This document shows positions 51,838 to 60,421 of a stretch of 64,000 bases of DNA, in pieces (position 1 is the stretch's first letter; every line of letters begins with the position of its first letter). A program made the translations under genes and the position numbers. Under the pieces are notes generated by a model. The model worked only from the letters and a program-made list of their open reading frames with translations. It did not search any database and had not been told where the DNA came from. Source of the stretch: Bacteroidales bacterium UBA5371 (lineage in GTDB: Bacteria; Bacteroidota; Bacteroidia; Bacteroidales; P3); contig DHPF01000008.1 of assembly GCA_002407855.1 (NCBI GenBank), positions 27,428-91,427 of the forward strand, in the 5' to 3' direction.

Positions 51838-54462
51838 CTATTCTAATGCTTTTAATTGCTGAGTAAGAGAAAGTATCTTTTGTTCAGAGTCGGAGAGCTT
51901 CTGTCTTTCATTAAAAACAATCTGTTCAGGAGCAGAATTAATAAATTTCTCATTTTGTAACTTCTTTTCAACAGACTGCTTAAAGCCTTGATAATACTTT
52001 AAATCTTCTTTAAGTTTCTTTATCTCATCCTCCTTATTAATTGTAATAGAAAGAGGAATAAATATCTCTCTTGTGCGAACCATTAAACTTAAAGTAGAGT
52101 CCTTCTTATCAGATATATATTCTAAAACAGATAAATTACATAGCTTGGATATAATAGTATCAAAAGATTTATTGTCGTTATCAGACACTTTAATATAAAC
52201 TTCTAATGGAATCTTTTGAGCAATATTCTTTTCATTCCTAACCTGACGTATTGCCCCAATAGTTTCTTGCACAAAAGAAAAATCATCAATTATTGAACCT
52301 TCTTTTCTATAACTAATAGGCAATTGAGATATCATTATATAATCGTTAGACTTTCTTTCCTTTAAGATATGGTAAATCTCCTCAGTAAGGAAAGGCATAT
52401 AAGGGTGAAGAACTTTCATCAGGTCTTCGAAAAGCAAAATTGTTTGGTTATAAGTTTCTCTATCAATTGGCTTTTGATAGGCAGGCTTAATTATTTCCAA
52501 ATACCAAGAGCAGAAATCATCCCAGATAAGTTTGTAAACCTTCATTAGGCTTTCACTCAAACGATATTTTGCAAAATCATCTTCCAATTCAATTAGGGTT
52601 TCATTTAGTTTTGCTTTAAACCACTCAATTGCAATCTTAGAGTGTTGAGGTTGAGGACTATCTTCAATTTCCCAACCTCTAACAAGCCTTAGTGCATTCC
52701 AAATCTTATTTGAAAAATTACGTCCTTGCTCACAATAGCTTTGGTCAAACAAAAGGTCATTTCCAGCAGGAGAGGACATAAGCATACCAACACGTACCCC
52801 ATCAGCACCATAATGCTCAATTAGTTCAATAGGGTCAGGGCTATTACCCAAACTCTTACTCATCTTCCTTCCCTGTTTGTCCCTAACAATACCGGTTAGA
52901 TAAACATTCTTAAAAGGAATTTCATTTCTGTATTCCAAGCCTGCAATAATCATTCTTGCAACCCAAAAGAAAAGAATTTCAGGAGCAGTAATTAAATCAT
53001 TGGTAGGGTAGTAGTATTTAATATCTTTGTTTTCGGGATACCTAATTCCATCAAAAACACTAAGAGGCCAAAGCCATGAGGAAAACCAAGTGTCCAAAAC
53101 ATCCTCATCTTGTTTTAAGTCATTTAAAGTATAGTTTTCGTTAGGGAATTTCTCATTAGTAAGCCTTAGAGCCTCCTCTCTTGTTTTTGCAACAACAAAT
53201 TCTTTATTTGGAAGATGATAGGCAGGAATACGTTGCCCCCACCATAATTGGCGAGAAATACACCAGTCCTTAACATTTTCCATCCAATAGCGATAAGTGT
53301 TCTTGAATTTTGAAGGATGAAATTTAATAATATCATCTTCAACAACCCTTAAAGCTTCTTTTGAGATGTCTTCCATCCTTAAGAACCATTGAAGAGAAAG
53401 CTTAGGTTCAATTACTGCATCAGTCCTTTCGGAGCAACCAATCTTATTAACATAATCCTCTTCCTTAAACAATAAATCCTCTTCCTTCAAATCCTCAACA
53501 ATCTTCTTCCTACACTCAAACCTATCCATTCCCTCGTAATGAAGTCCAAACTGGTTTAGGGTTCCATTATCATTAAAAATATCTATACTATCCAATTTAT
53601 GCTTTATGCCAAGAGCATAGTCGTTAATATCATGAGCAGGTGTAATTTTCAAAGCACCTGTACCAAATTCCTTATCCACATATTCATCAAAGATAATAGG
53701 AACAATCCTGTTGGCAATAGGGACAATTACATTCTTACCTTTTAAGGAATAATATCTTTGGTCTTCTGGGTGAACGCAAACGGCTGTATCTCCCAAAATT
53801 GTTTCAGGACGAGTTGTTGCAACAATTACATAATTATCTTCTCCTTCAATCTTATATTTTAAATAATAAAGTTTAGAGTTTTGTTCCTTAAAAATAACTT
53901 CTTCATCACTAAGAGCTGTCAAAGCCTTTGGGTCCCAATTCACCATTCTAATACCACGATAAATTAGTCCTTTATTATATAAGTCAATAAATACATCAAT
54001 AACCGATTCGTAAAGAGCATCCTCCATAGTAAAGCGAGTTCTTTGCCAATCACACGAAGCTCCTAATTTTTTAAGCTGCTCCAAAATAATCCCACCATGT
54101 TTTTCCTTCCACATCCAAGCATGAGACAGAAATCCATCTCTTGTAAGGTTTTTCTTATCAATACCTTCTTCCTTTAACTTAGCCACAACCTTAGCCTCAG
54201 TTGCTATTGAAGCATGGTCAGTTCCAGGAACCCAACAAGCATTCTTACCTTGCATTCTTGCCCTACGAACCAAAACATCTTGAATAGTATTATTGAGCAT
54301 ATGTCCCATATGTAGTATTCCAGTTACATTTGGAGGAGGAATAACAATACAATAAGGCTCTCTATCATCAGGCTCAGAATGGAAAAGATTATCATTCATC
54401 CATTTCTCATACCATTTCTCTTCAATTAACTTTGGGTTATACTTTGTTGGAAAATCACTCAT
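51838..54462 (-). CDS. valS: Valyl-tRNA synthetase
   Basis: Class I synthetase of 874 residues. The HIGH motif is HMGH in PPPNVTGILHMGHMLNN, the editing domain includes VATTRPETILGDTAVCVHPED, and the KMSKS motif is intact in GRKMSKSLGNSPDP. The anticodon-binding domain and a C-terminal coiled coil (EDEIKKLKEDLKYYQGFKQS) are complete. I chose the ATG at 54462 (MSDFPTKYNPKLIEEKWYEK); a start 48 nt further up would add an unlikely hydrophobic leader. No T-box is expected in this phylum and none is seen. Confidence 0.96.
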   Translation of the reverse strand: MSDFPTKYNPKLIEEKWYEKWMNDNLFHSEPDDREPYCIVIPPPNVTGILHMGHMLNNTIQDVLVRRARMQGKNACWVPGTDHASIATEAKVVAKLKEEGIDKKNLTRDGFLSHAWMWKEKHGGIILEQLKKLGASCDWQRTRFTMEDALYESVIDVFIDLYNKGLIYRGIRMVNWDPKALTALSDEEVIFKEQNSKLYYLKYKIEGEDNYVIVATTRPETILGDTAVCVHPEDQRYYSLKGKNVIVPIANRIVPIIFDEYVDKEFGTGALKITPAHDINDYALGIKHKLDSIDIFNDNGTLNQFGLHYEGMDRFECRKKIVEDLKEEDLLFKEEDYVNKIGCSERTDAVIEPKLSLQWFLRMEDISKEALRVVEDDIIKFHPSKFKNTYRYWMENVKDWCISRQLWWGQRIPAYHLPNKEFVVAKTREEALRLTNEKFPNENYTLNDLKQDEDVLDTWFSSWLWPLSVFDGIRYPENKDIKYYYPTNDLITAPEILFFWVARMIIAGLEYRNEIPFKNVYLTGIVRDKQGRKMSKSLGNSPDPIELIEHYGADGVRVGMLMSSPAGNDLLFDQSYCEQGRNFSNKIWNALRLVRGWEIEDSPQPQHSKIAIEWFKAKLNETLIELEDDFAKYRLSESLMKVYKLIWDDFCSWYLEIIKPAYQKPIDRETYNQTILLFEDLMKVLHPYMPFLTEEIYHILKERKSNDYIMISQLPISYRKEGSIIDDFSFVQETIGAIRQVRNEKNIAQKIPLEVYIKVSDNDNKSFDTIISKLCNLSVLEYISDKKDSTLSLMVRTREIFIPLSITINKEDEIKKLKEDLKYYQGFKQSVEKKLQNEKFINSAPEQIVFNERQKLSDSEQKILSLTQQLKALE

Positions 54463-54602
54463 AAGGATTATTTTTCTTTTAAAACAAGTTGCAAAGATAT
54501 ATGTTTTCACTCAAAATTAGAAATCAAATTTTCAAAAAAACAACTTTGGTATAAAAATTGCTATTATATTTGCATTGTTAAATTAAATACAAAATTAGCT
54601 TT

Positions 54603-56273
54603 ATGAAAAGAATAAATCTTATTTTAATTGTCATTCTTGGCATTTCACTTAATAGTTTTGCACAGGAAGAATCACCATCCTACAACGGAACAATCAACCA
54701 GGTAAAAGTATTTTTACAGCAGGCACAAATTGAAAAAACAGTTTCCTTTCCCCTCAAACAAGGAAATAATGAAATTGTTCTCGTGGGCAATTCGCAGTAT
54801 ATGCAAACCCAAAGCCTTCAATTCACTTCAATAAACGATTTCATTATAACTGATTTCACTCCATTTATGCAATATGTTCAACCCAAACAACAATCGGAAG
54901 ATAAGCTACCTGCCGACAAGAAATTAAGACTAAAAAACCTAAGAGACTCTCTTGAAATGCTCAATAACCAAAACTCCGACTCCTATACCCTTGTTTCAAT
55001 ACTCAATAAGGAAAGATCAGTTTTGGATAATATGAAGATAATTTCTCAACCCCAATCCATTGACTCAATACCTAAGATAAAGGATGGGCTAAGTTATTAT
55101 AGGGATAAGATGATTGAAGTAAACAAACTTCTACAAAAAGAAAACGCCATAATTGCCAAGAGAACAAAAACAATTAATGAGGTAAATAATCAAATAAACA
55201 TTATTCTTCAAGGAGCACAAAATAATTTTCAACCACGCAACGAATACTTTATTCGCCTAAACATTTACAGTGAAAAGAATATCCCTTCTTCCAAACTTAG
55301 TTATACATATAATGTAGGTGGAGTCTATTGGAACCCATTCTACGATATTAAATTCACTAAACCAACCGACCCAGCAGCCTTTGTACTTAAAGCACAACTA
55401 ACCCAACAAACAGGAGAGGACTGGAACGATATTAAGCTAATATTTTCAACCGAACAACCAAATAACAGAAGAATATTAGGCACTCTTTACCCTTATTATT
55501 TGAATGTTCCAAGAGTGGAGAATTATTCCCTAAGTGGAGCCAAGACAAGACAAGCAAAATCGGACAATATGATGGCGGAAGTTATGGTTATTGAAGATGC
55601 AAGTGCAGCACCAATGGCAAATGCAACAAAATACTCCGATATGACGGTTTCACAACTTACCATGTTAGGCAAAGAATATGAGGTAGGAATGAAACATACT
55701 ATAATTAGCGATGGAAAAGAAAAGATAATTGCCCTTGAAACCAAATCAACAAAGGCAGACTACAAACACTACACAATACCTAAACTTGAAAAAGCAGCAT
55801 ATATTTCAGCACTAATGCCTTCTTGGGAAGACTTGGAATTAATGGACGCAGCAGGTAAGATATACCTTGAAAACAACTATATTAACGATACATATATAAG
55901 CTCATCAAACACTTCTGACACACTCAACCTATCAATAGGGCAAGACAAACGAGTTGCAGTGGATAGGAAGATAGCCAAGAGTAAGCCAGAAAAGACAGGA
56001 ATATTGGGCAATACAACAGAAACAATTGTAACAATAACATTATCAATAAAGAATAATAATCAGACCCCAATAGAAATCAATGTAGTTGACCAAATCCCAC
56101 TTTCCAACAAAGAAGACATAAAGATAACCGCAGGCGACCTATCCAAAGCCCAATACGATGAAAAGACAGGAAAGCTAACTTGGGATTTCTCACTAAAAGC
56201 CTTAGAACAAAAAACCATAACCTTTAACTACACAGTCCGCCAACCAAAAGGCGTTAATCTATTCTTGAATTAA
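54603..56273 (+). CDS. Secreted DUF4139 (MuiA-like) protein
   Basis: A 556-residue protein with signal peptide (1-20). It contains an N-terminal DUF4140-type strand region (QVKVFLQQAQIEKTVSFPLK), a helical coiled-coil middle (LRLKNLRDSLEMLNNQNSDS and VNKLLQKENAIIAKRTKTIN), and a DUF4139 beta-rich C-terminal half beginning YTYNVGGVYWNPFYDIKF with GEDWNDIKLIFSTEQP. Proteins of this type are sometimes annotated as mucoidy inhibitor A; the function is unknown. It is divergent from valS and monocistronic. Confidence 0.85.
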   Translation: MKRINLILIVILGISLNSFAQEESPSYNGTINQVKVFLQQAQIEKTVSFPLKQGNNEIVLVGNSQYMQTQSLQFTSINDFIITDFTPFMQYVQPKQQSEDKLPADKKLRLKNLRDSLEMLNNQNSDSYTLVSILNKERSVLDNMKIISQPQSIDSIPKIKDGLSYYRDKMIEVNKLLQKENAIIAKRTKTINEVNNQINIILQGAQNNFQPRNEYFIRLNIYSEKNIPSSKLSYTYNVGGVYWNPFYDIKFTKPTDPAAFVLKAQLTQQTGEDWNDIKLIFSTEQPNNRRILGTLYPYYLNVPRVENYSLSGAKTRQAKSDNMMAEVMVIEDASAAPMANATKYSDMTVSQLTMLGKEYEVGMKHTIISDGKEKIIALETKSTKADYKHYTIPKLEKAAYISALMPSWEDLELMDAAGKIYLENNYINDTYISSSNTSDTLNLSIGQDKRVAVDRKIAKSKPEKTGILGNTTETIVTITLSIKNNNQTPIEINVVDQIPLSNKEDIKITAGDLSKAQYDEKTGKLTWDFSLKALEQKTITFNYTVRQPKGVNLFLN

Positions 56274-56384
56274 ATTAAGTAAGGGTATATTAAGTCCACT
56301 ACATTAATTATCTTTACCGAAAAGTAAACAAGGATTCTATTAATATAATCAGATTTTTTTTCATAAACTCTTTATTTAGTTTTA

Positions 56385-56470
56385 ACAGAATAAAGAGTTA
56401 TGAAAACGTCTTAAAGAAATATTTTCTTGAAATAAAGAAAGAAAAATTTAGATTCAAGAGTTAGTATTTT
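56385..56470 (+). repeat. Degenerate 21-nt repeat array
   Basis: Eroded units with one recognisable LDSRVS codon run near the end. It lies in the 465-nt gap before pckG; the rest of the gap is AT-rich, with the pckG promoter at its right end and nothing else identified. Confidence 0.55.
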
Positions 56471-56675
56471 GTATTCGATATTTTAGTTTTTAGCTTTTTA
56501 GGATTTTTCTTTCAATATTTATTTTTTCCTATGAAAAAGTTATCTTTGATGATAAGGTGCTTAGATGGATATCTCTTGTTTATTTATGTGTTTTGTTGGA
56601 AGGCGAGGAGGATGCTTTTTTAGAATGTTTTTAGCGAAGGATTTTTGACTTAATAAATAAATTATTGAGATTAAG

Positions 56676-56707
56676 TTTGTTTAGTCGGATTTAGTTTTTT
56701 AATTTTG
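56676..56707 (+). promoter_or_regulatory. Promoter of pckG
   Basis: TTTG followed after exactly 20 nt by TAATTTTG, a full Bacteroidota promoter, 31 nt before the start codon. Confidence 0.75.
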
Positions 56708-56738
56708 CACGAATATTAATCATAAAAATAAGTTTATT

Positions 56739-58538
56739 ATGACTCAAAATATTCAACTTCTAAATTGGGTAAAGCATTGGCAAGAGATATTTGAGCCCAA
56801 AGCTATTCATTGGTGCGATGGCTCCGACAAAGAAAACCAAGATTTATTAGATAAAATGGTTCAATCGGGTGTTGCCGTAAAACTAAATCAAGAGAAGAAA
56901 CCTAATTCGTATTATTTCCAAACTGATGACTCCGATGTTGCAAGAATAGAAAGCAGAACCTTTATTTGTTCCAACAAACAAGAAGATGCAGGACCTACAA
57001 ATAATTGGGCAGAGCCGCAAAAGATGAAGCAAGATATGTTAAAGGTTTATCGTGGTGCTATGAAGGGTAGGACTATGTATGTTATTCCTTTTTCAATGGG
57101 GCCACTTGGTTCTGACAAATCCTATATTGGAGTTCAGCTAACAGATTCTCCTTATGTTGTGGTTCATATGCGAATTATGACAAGAATGGGAAAGGCAGCC
57201 TTAGATATTTTAGGCAATAATGGTAAGTTTGTCCCTTGCATTCATTCTGTTGGCTATCCTTTGGAAGAGGGGCAAAAAGATGTAAAATGGCCTTGCAGAC
57301 CTATTGAAGAGAAGTTTATTTGTCAATTTCCTGAAACAAGAGAGATTTGGTCTTATGGTTCAGGATATGGTGGTAATGCTCTTTTAGGTAAGAAATGTTT
57401 TGCACTTCGTATTGCTTCTGTTATAGGAAAGCAGGAGGGCTGGTTAGCAGAACATATGCTTATTTTAGGTATAACAAATCCAAAGGGTGAGAAAAAATAT
57501 ATTGCGGCAGCATTCCCTTCGGCTTGCGGAAAGACCAATTTAGCTATGTTAATACCAACAATTCCTGGTTGGAAGGTTGAAACGGTTGGAGACGATATTG
57601 CTTGGATGAAGTTTGGAAAAGATGGTCGCCTATGGGCAATAAATCCTGAGAATGGCTTCTTTGGCGTTGTCCCTCAAACTTCTATGGAAACAAATCCTAA
57701 TGCATACAATTCTATTCAAAGAAATTGTCTTTATACCAATGTAGGACTTACCCCAGATAAAGATGTTTGGTGGGAAGGAATTGGATACGATTGTCCAGAG
57801 GGTACAATTGACTGGAAGGGTAGAGTATTTGACAAAAACTCAAAAGAGCCTTGTGCTCAAAGTAATTCACGTTTTACTACTCCAATTTCAGAATGTCCTG
57901 TTGCTGACCCAGAATATAACGAACCTAATGGCGTTCCTATTTCAGCAATTTTATTTGGAGGCAGACGTCAAACTACAATTCCTTTGGTTTATGAAGCTAA
58001 GAATTGGAATCACGGAGTAATGATAGGGTCAGTTATTGGTTCGGAGATTACTTCTGCTGTCATTGGACTAACCGAAGGAGAACTCCGTCACGACCCATTT
58101 GCAATGAAACCTTTCTGTGGATATAATATGGGCGATTACTTTGGACATTGGATAAATATTGGTAAAAAGACAGAGAGTGATAAGTTACCAAAGATATTCT
58201 GTGTGAATTGGTTTAGAAAAGATAATGGGAAATGGCTCTGGCCTGGTTATGGAGAAAATTCAAGAGTTTTAGAATATGTTTTCAATCGTTGCAATGAAGA
58301 AGATATTGCTATTGATTCTCCAATAGGGAAGATACCAAAACCAAACGCTATTAATATAGAAGGCTTAACTATTTCTAATCAAGAGATGGAAATGCTAATG
58401 AAGATAGACAAGAAAGAATGGCTCAACGAGGTAGAGCGTACAGAAAAGTTCTATGAGTTATTTGAATCACATCTTCCAAAAGAATTAAGTAAGGAATTAA
58501 ATGAGTTAAAGGAAAGATTGAATAAGTTGAGCGACTAA
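56739..58538 (+). CDS. pckG: Phosphoenolpyruvate carboxykinase (GTP)
   Basis: Interconverts oxaloacetate and PEP with GTP/GDP; in fermenting Bacteroidota it commonly runs towards oxaloacetate, fixing CO2 on the route to succinate and propionate. The GTP-type P-loop with the hyper-reactive Cys is FPSACGKTNLAMLIPT. The metal site GDDIAWM, the PEP-binding YGSGYGGNALLGKKCFALRI and ENGFFGVVPQTS are typical of the GTP family and unlike the ATP enzyme. Length 599 is standard. Together with mutA it suggests a succinate/propionate pathway, though mutB is not here. Confidence 0.95.
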   Translation: MTQNIQLLNWVKHWQEIFEPKAIHWCDGSDKENQDLLDKMVQSGVAVKLNQEKKPNSYYFQTDDSDVARIESRTFICSNKQEDAGPTNNWAEPQKMKQDMLKVYRGAMKGRTMYVIPFSMGPLGSDKSYIGVQLTDSPYVVVHMRIMTRMGKAALDILGNNGKFVPCIHSVGYPLEEGQKDVKWPCRPIEEKFICQFPETREIWSYGSGYGGNALLGKKCFALRIASVIGKQEGWLAEHMLILGITNPKGEKKYIAAAFPSACGKTNLAMLIPTIPGWKVETVGDDIAWMKFGKDGRLWAINPENGFFGVVPQTSMETNPNAYNSIQRNCLYTNVGLTPDKDVWWEGIGYDCPEGTIDWKGRVFDKNSKEPCAQSNSRFTTPISECPVADPEYNEPNGVPISAILFGGRRQTTIPLVYEAKNWNHGVMIGSVIGSEITSAVIGLTEGELRHDPFAMKPFCGYNMGDYFGHWINIGKKTESDKLPKIFCVNWFRKDNGKWLWPGYGENSRVLEYVFNRCNEEDIAIDSPIGKIPKPNAINIEGLTISNQEMEMLMKIDKKEWLNEVERTEKFYELFESHLPKELSKELNELKERLNKLSD

Positions 58539-58564
58539 TCTTTTCCCAAATTTAGTTTATTCCC

Positions 58565-60310
58565 TTATTTAATTAGATTTACTAATCCCGAGAGTTCAAT
58601 ATTTTCATTTGGGGCGAAGATTGTCGCATATGTGAGTTTCCATGCATAAACTCCTGTATGACAATCTTGCCCTTTATATTTTCCGTTCCAAAATTCTCCT
58701 ATCTTTGTTGAGAAAAATATTCTTTCTCCCCAGCGATTATATATCTTAAACGAAACTGATGACAGGTAATTTAGTTCTGTGTAATATCCAAATTCATTAT
58801 TACTTAATTCAAAAGGCGTAAAAGCATTTGGCACCCAAACATTAACATCCGGTATGTCAATTACTTCTAAATTAAGAGTTATTTCAGTTGGGCAGCCTTC
58901 CCCTAATTGGTAAGAGTTTATATACATTCCAGATGTAGTTTGATTAAAGCCAAACCTATAATAAACACTTCCTGAATAAATAGTATCATAAATTGTGGTA
59001 TCTTTAAGAGATTCTACTATCAATACAAGATTAATTGTGCTATCGCATCCATTTATAGATTGAAAGGTTTTATTGTAGTTACCGGATGTGCTTATGTTAA
59101 ATCCATTTTCATTATATGTTTCACCTTGACAAATGGTTGCACTAATAGTATTGGAGAAAGATGGTTCTACAATTAAATTAAGTACTATTAAACTATCACA
59201 TCCTTCTAAGGTTTGGTAATTTCGTGTATATACCCCTGTTACACTTTCATTAAAGTCATTTTGATTATACACTTCACCTTGACAAATAGTAGCGTCTATT
59301 GTATTAACATAAGAAGGTAAAACAGAAAGATTAATAATAAATGCACTATCTAAAATTCCATTATCATTAGTAAATAAATAAGTATAAGCTCCTGCCTGAG
59401 AGAATATACTATCGTGATAAATATAAGGTAATTCATTCTCACATAGAGTTACATAAATAGTATCTTCTATTATCATAGGTGCAAATACAATATTAATTGT
59501 ATCCGTTGTCTTACAAATCTTTTTTAGTGAAATATTATCCATTGCAAAATCATTACCCATTTGAATAGTATTCAAATCCTTAATTGTTATGAGTGCTGTT
59601 GAACTATTATCATTATACCATATATAAGAATATTCTTGCCAATCACAATTAACATCTCTAATTGTATCTAACCTTAATGGATGATTATTTATATTGTATT
59701 CAATGACAGGTAAATCATTATTATTAAAACTAAGAAAATTAGTTGTTTCAGTCGTGAATAGATAGTAAGTATTAGGCTCAACATTTACACTTATTTGATA
59801 TAATATAATATTAGCAATCAATGAAGCATCTGCAATAAAAAAAAGTCCTCCATTTTGACAGCTTAAAAAGCCTGAACCCGCTTGATTTGTATTTGTAACA
59901 ACATTATAGTCTCCTGGACCAAAAGCAGGATTTGGATTTACTTCATGATTATACTGAGTTGTAAACCCTACATTTCCTAATTCAAAGTCGCCATTATAAA
60001 CTAAATTAATACCATTAGCGGTATCTAAATATAACGCTTCAACTACATATTGTGATGTTGTGCTTACGGTTAATATTGGATTAGGTATAGTATCATTACT
60101 TAATCCATCTGAAGGTGTCCATTTATATGAGTATGCCCCTTGGGTTGCATTAAGTTGTATTTGGATAGGAGTATTATCTTGGGTATAAATAATTGTATCA
60201 TTTTGTAATATACTTACTGAGCAAGTGTCGGTATCAGTTAAATTTAGACTATATACATTTACAAATGTAATAAGCATTAGCAATATAAAGAAATAAACAC
60301 TTTTTCCCAT
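58565..60310 (-). CDS. T9SS type B sorting domain surface protein with GCDS repeats
   Basis: Exported protein of 581 residues; I chose the ATG at 60310 because it starts the signal peptide MGKSVYFFILLMLITFVNVY. An Ig/PKD-like segment follows (NATQGAYSYKWTPSDGLSND), then a carbohydrate-binding-like jelly roll (LVYNGDFELGNVGFTTQYNH). After it come two to three modules of the form ICQGEVYNQNDFN, YQTLEGCDSLIVLNL, the same family as in the BspA-like protein. The end VPNAFTPFELSNNEFGYY, YNRWGERIFFS, YAWKLTYATIF is a gliding-motility-type (type B) T9SS domain. The protein is likely displayed on the cell surface; its ligand is unknown. Confidence 0.88.
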   Translation of the reverse strand: MGKSVYFFILLMLITFVNVYSLNLTDTDTCSVSILQNDTIIYTQDNTPIQIQLNATQGAYSYKWTPSDGLSNDTIPNPILTVSTTSQYVVEALYLDTANGINLVYNGDFELGNVGFTTQYNHEVNPNPAFGPGDYNVVTNTNQAGSGFLSCQNGGLFFIADASLIANIILYQISVNVEPNTYYLFTTETTNFLSFNNNDLPVIEYNINNHPLRLDTIRDVNCDWQEYSYIWYNDNSSTALITIKDLNTIQMGNDFAMDNISLKKICKTTDTINIVFAPMIIEDTIYVTLCENELPYIYHDSIFSQAGAYTYLFTNDNGILDSAFIINLSVLPSYVNTIDATICQGEVYNQNDFNESVTGVYTRNYQTLEGCDSLIVLNLIVEPSFSNTISATICQGETYNENGFNISTSGNYNKTFQSINGCDSTINLVLIVESLKDTTIYDTIYSGSVYYRFGFNQTTSGMYINSYQLGEGCPTEITLNLEVIDIPDVNVWVPNAFTPFELSNNEFGYYTELNYLSSVSFKIYNRWGERIFFSTKIGEFWNGKYKGQDCHTGVYAWKLTYATIFAPNENIELSGLVNLIK

Positions 60311-60336
60311 TAGATTTGAGTATGATAAACCAAGTG

Positions 60337-60393
60337 CAAAGATATTAAAAAACGAAGAAATAGATAATATTAACTCTTTATTTACTACCTTTG
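60337..60393. promoter_or_regulatory. Divergent -7 boxes for the type B protein and hexosaminidase genes
   Basis: On the minus strand TATCTTTG is read from 60344 to 60337; on the plus strand TACCTTTG is at 60386-60393, 28 nt before the hexosaminidase start. No convincing -33 boxes are seen. Confidence 0.55.
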
Positions 60394-60421
60394 CACATAT
60401 TAACATATATAATAAAGTCTT

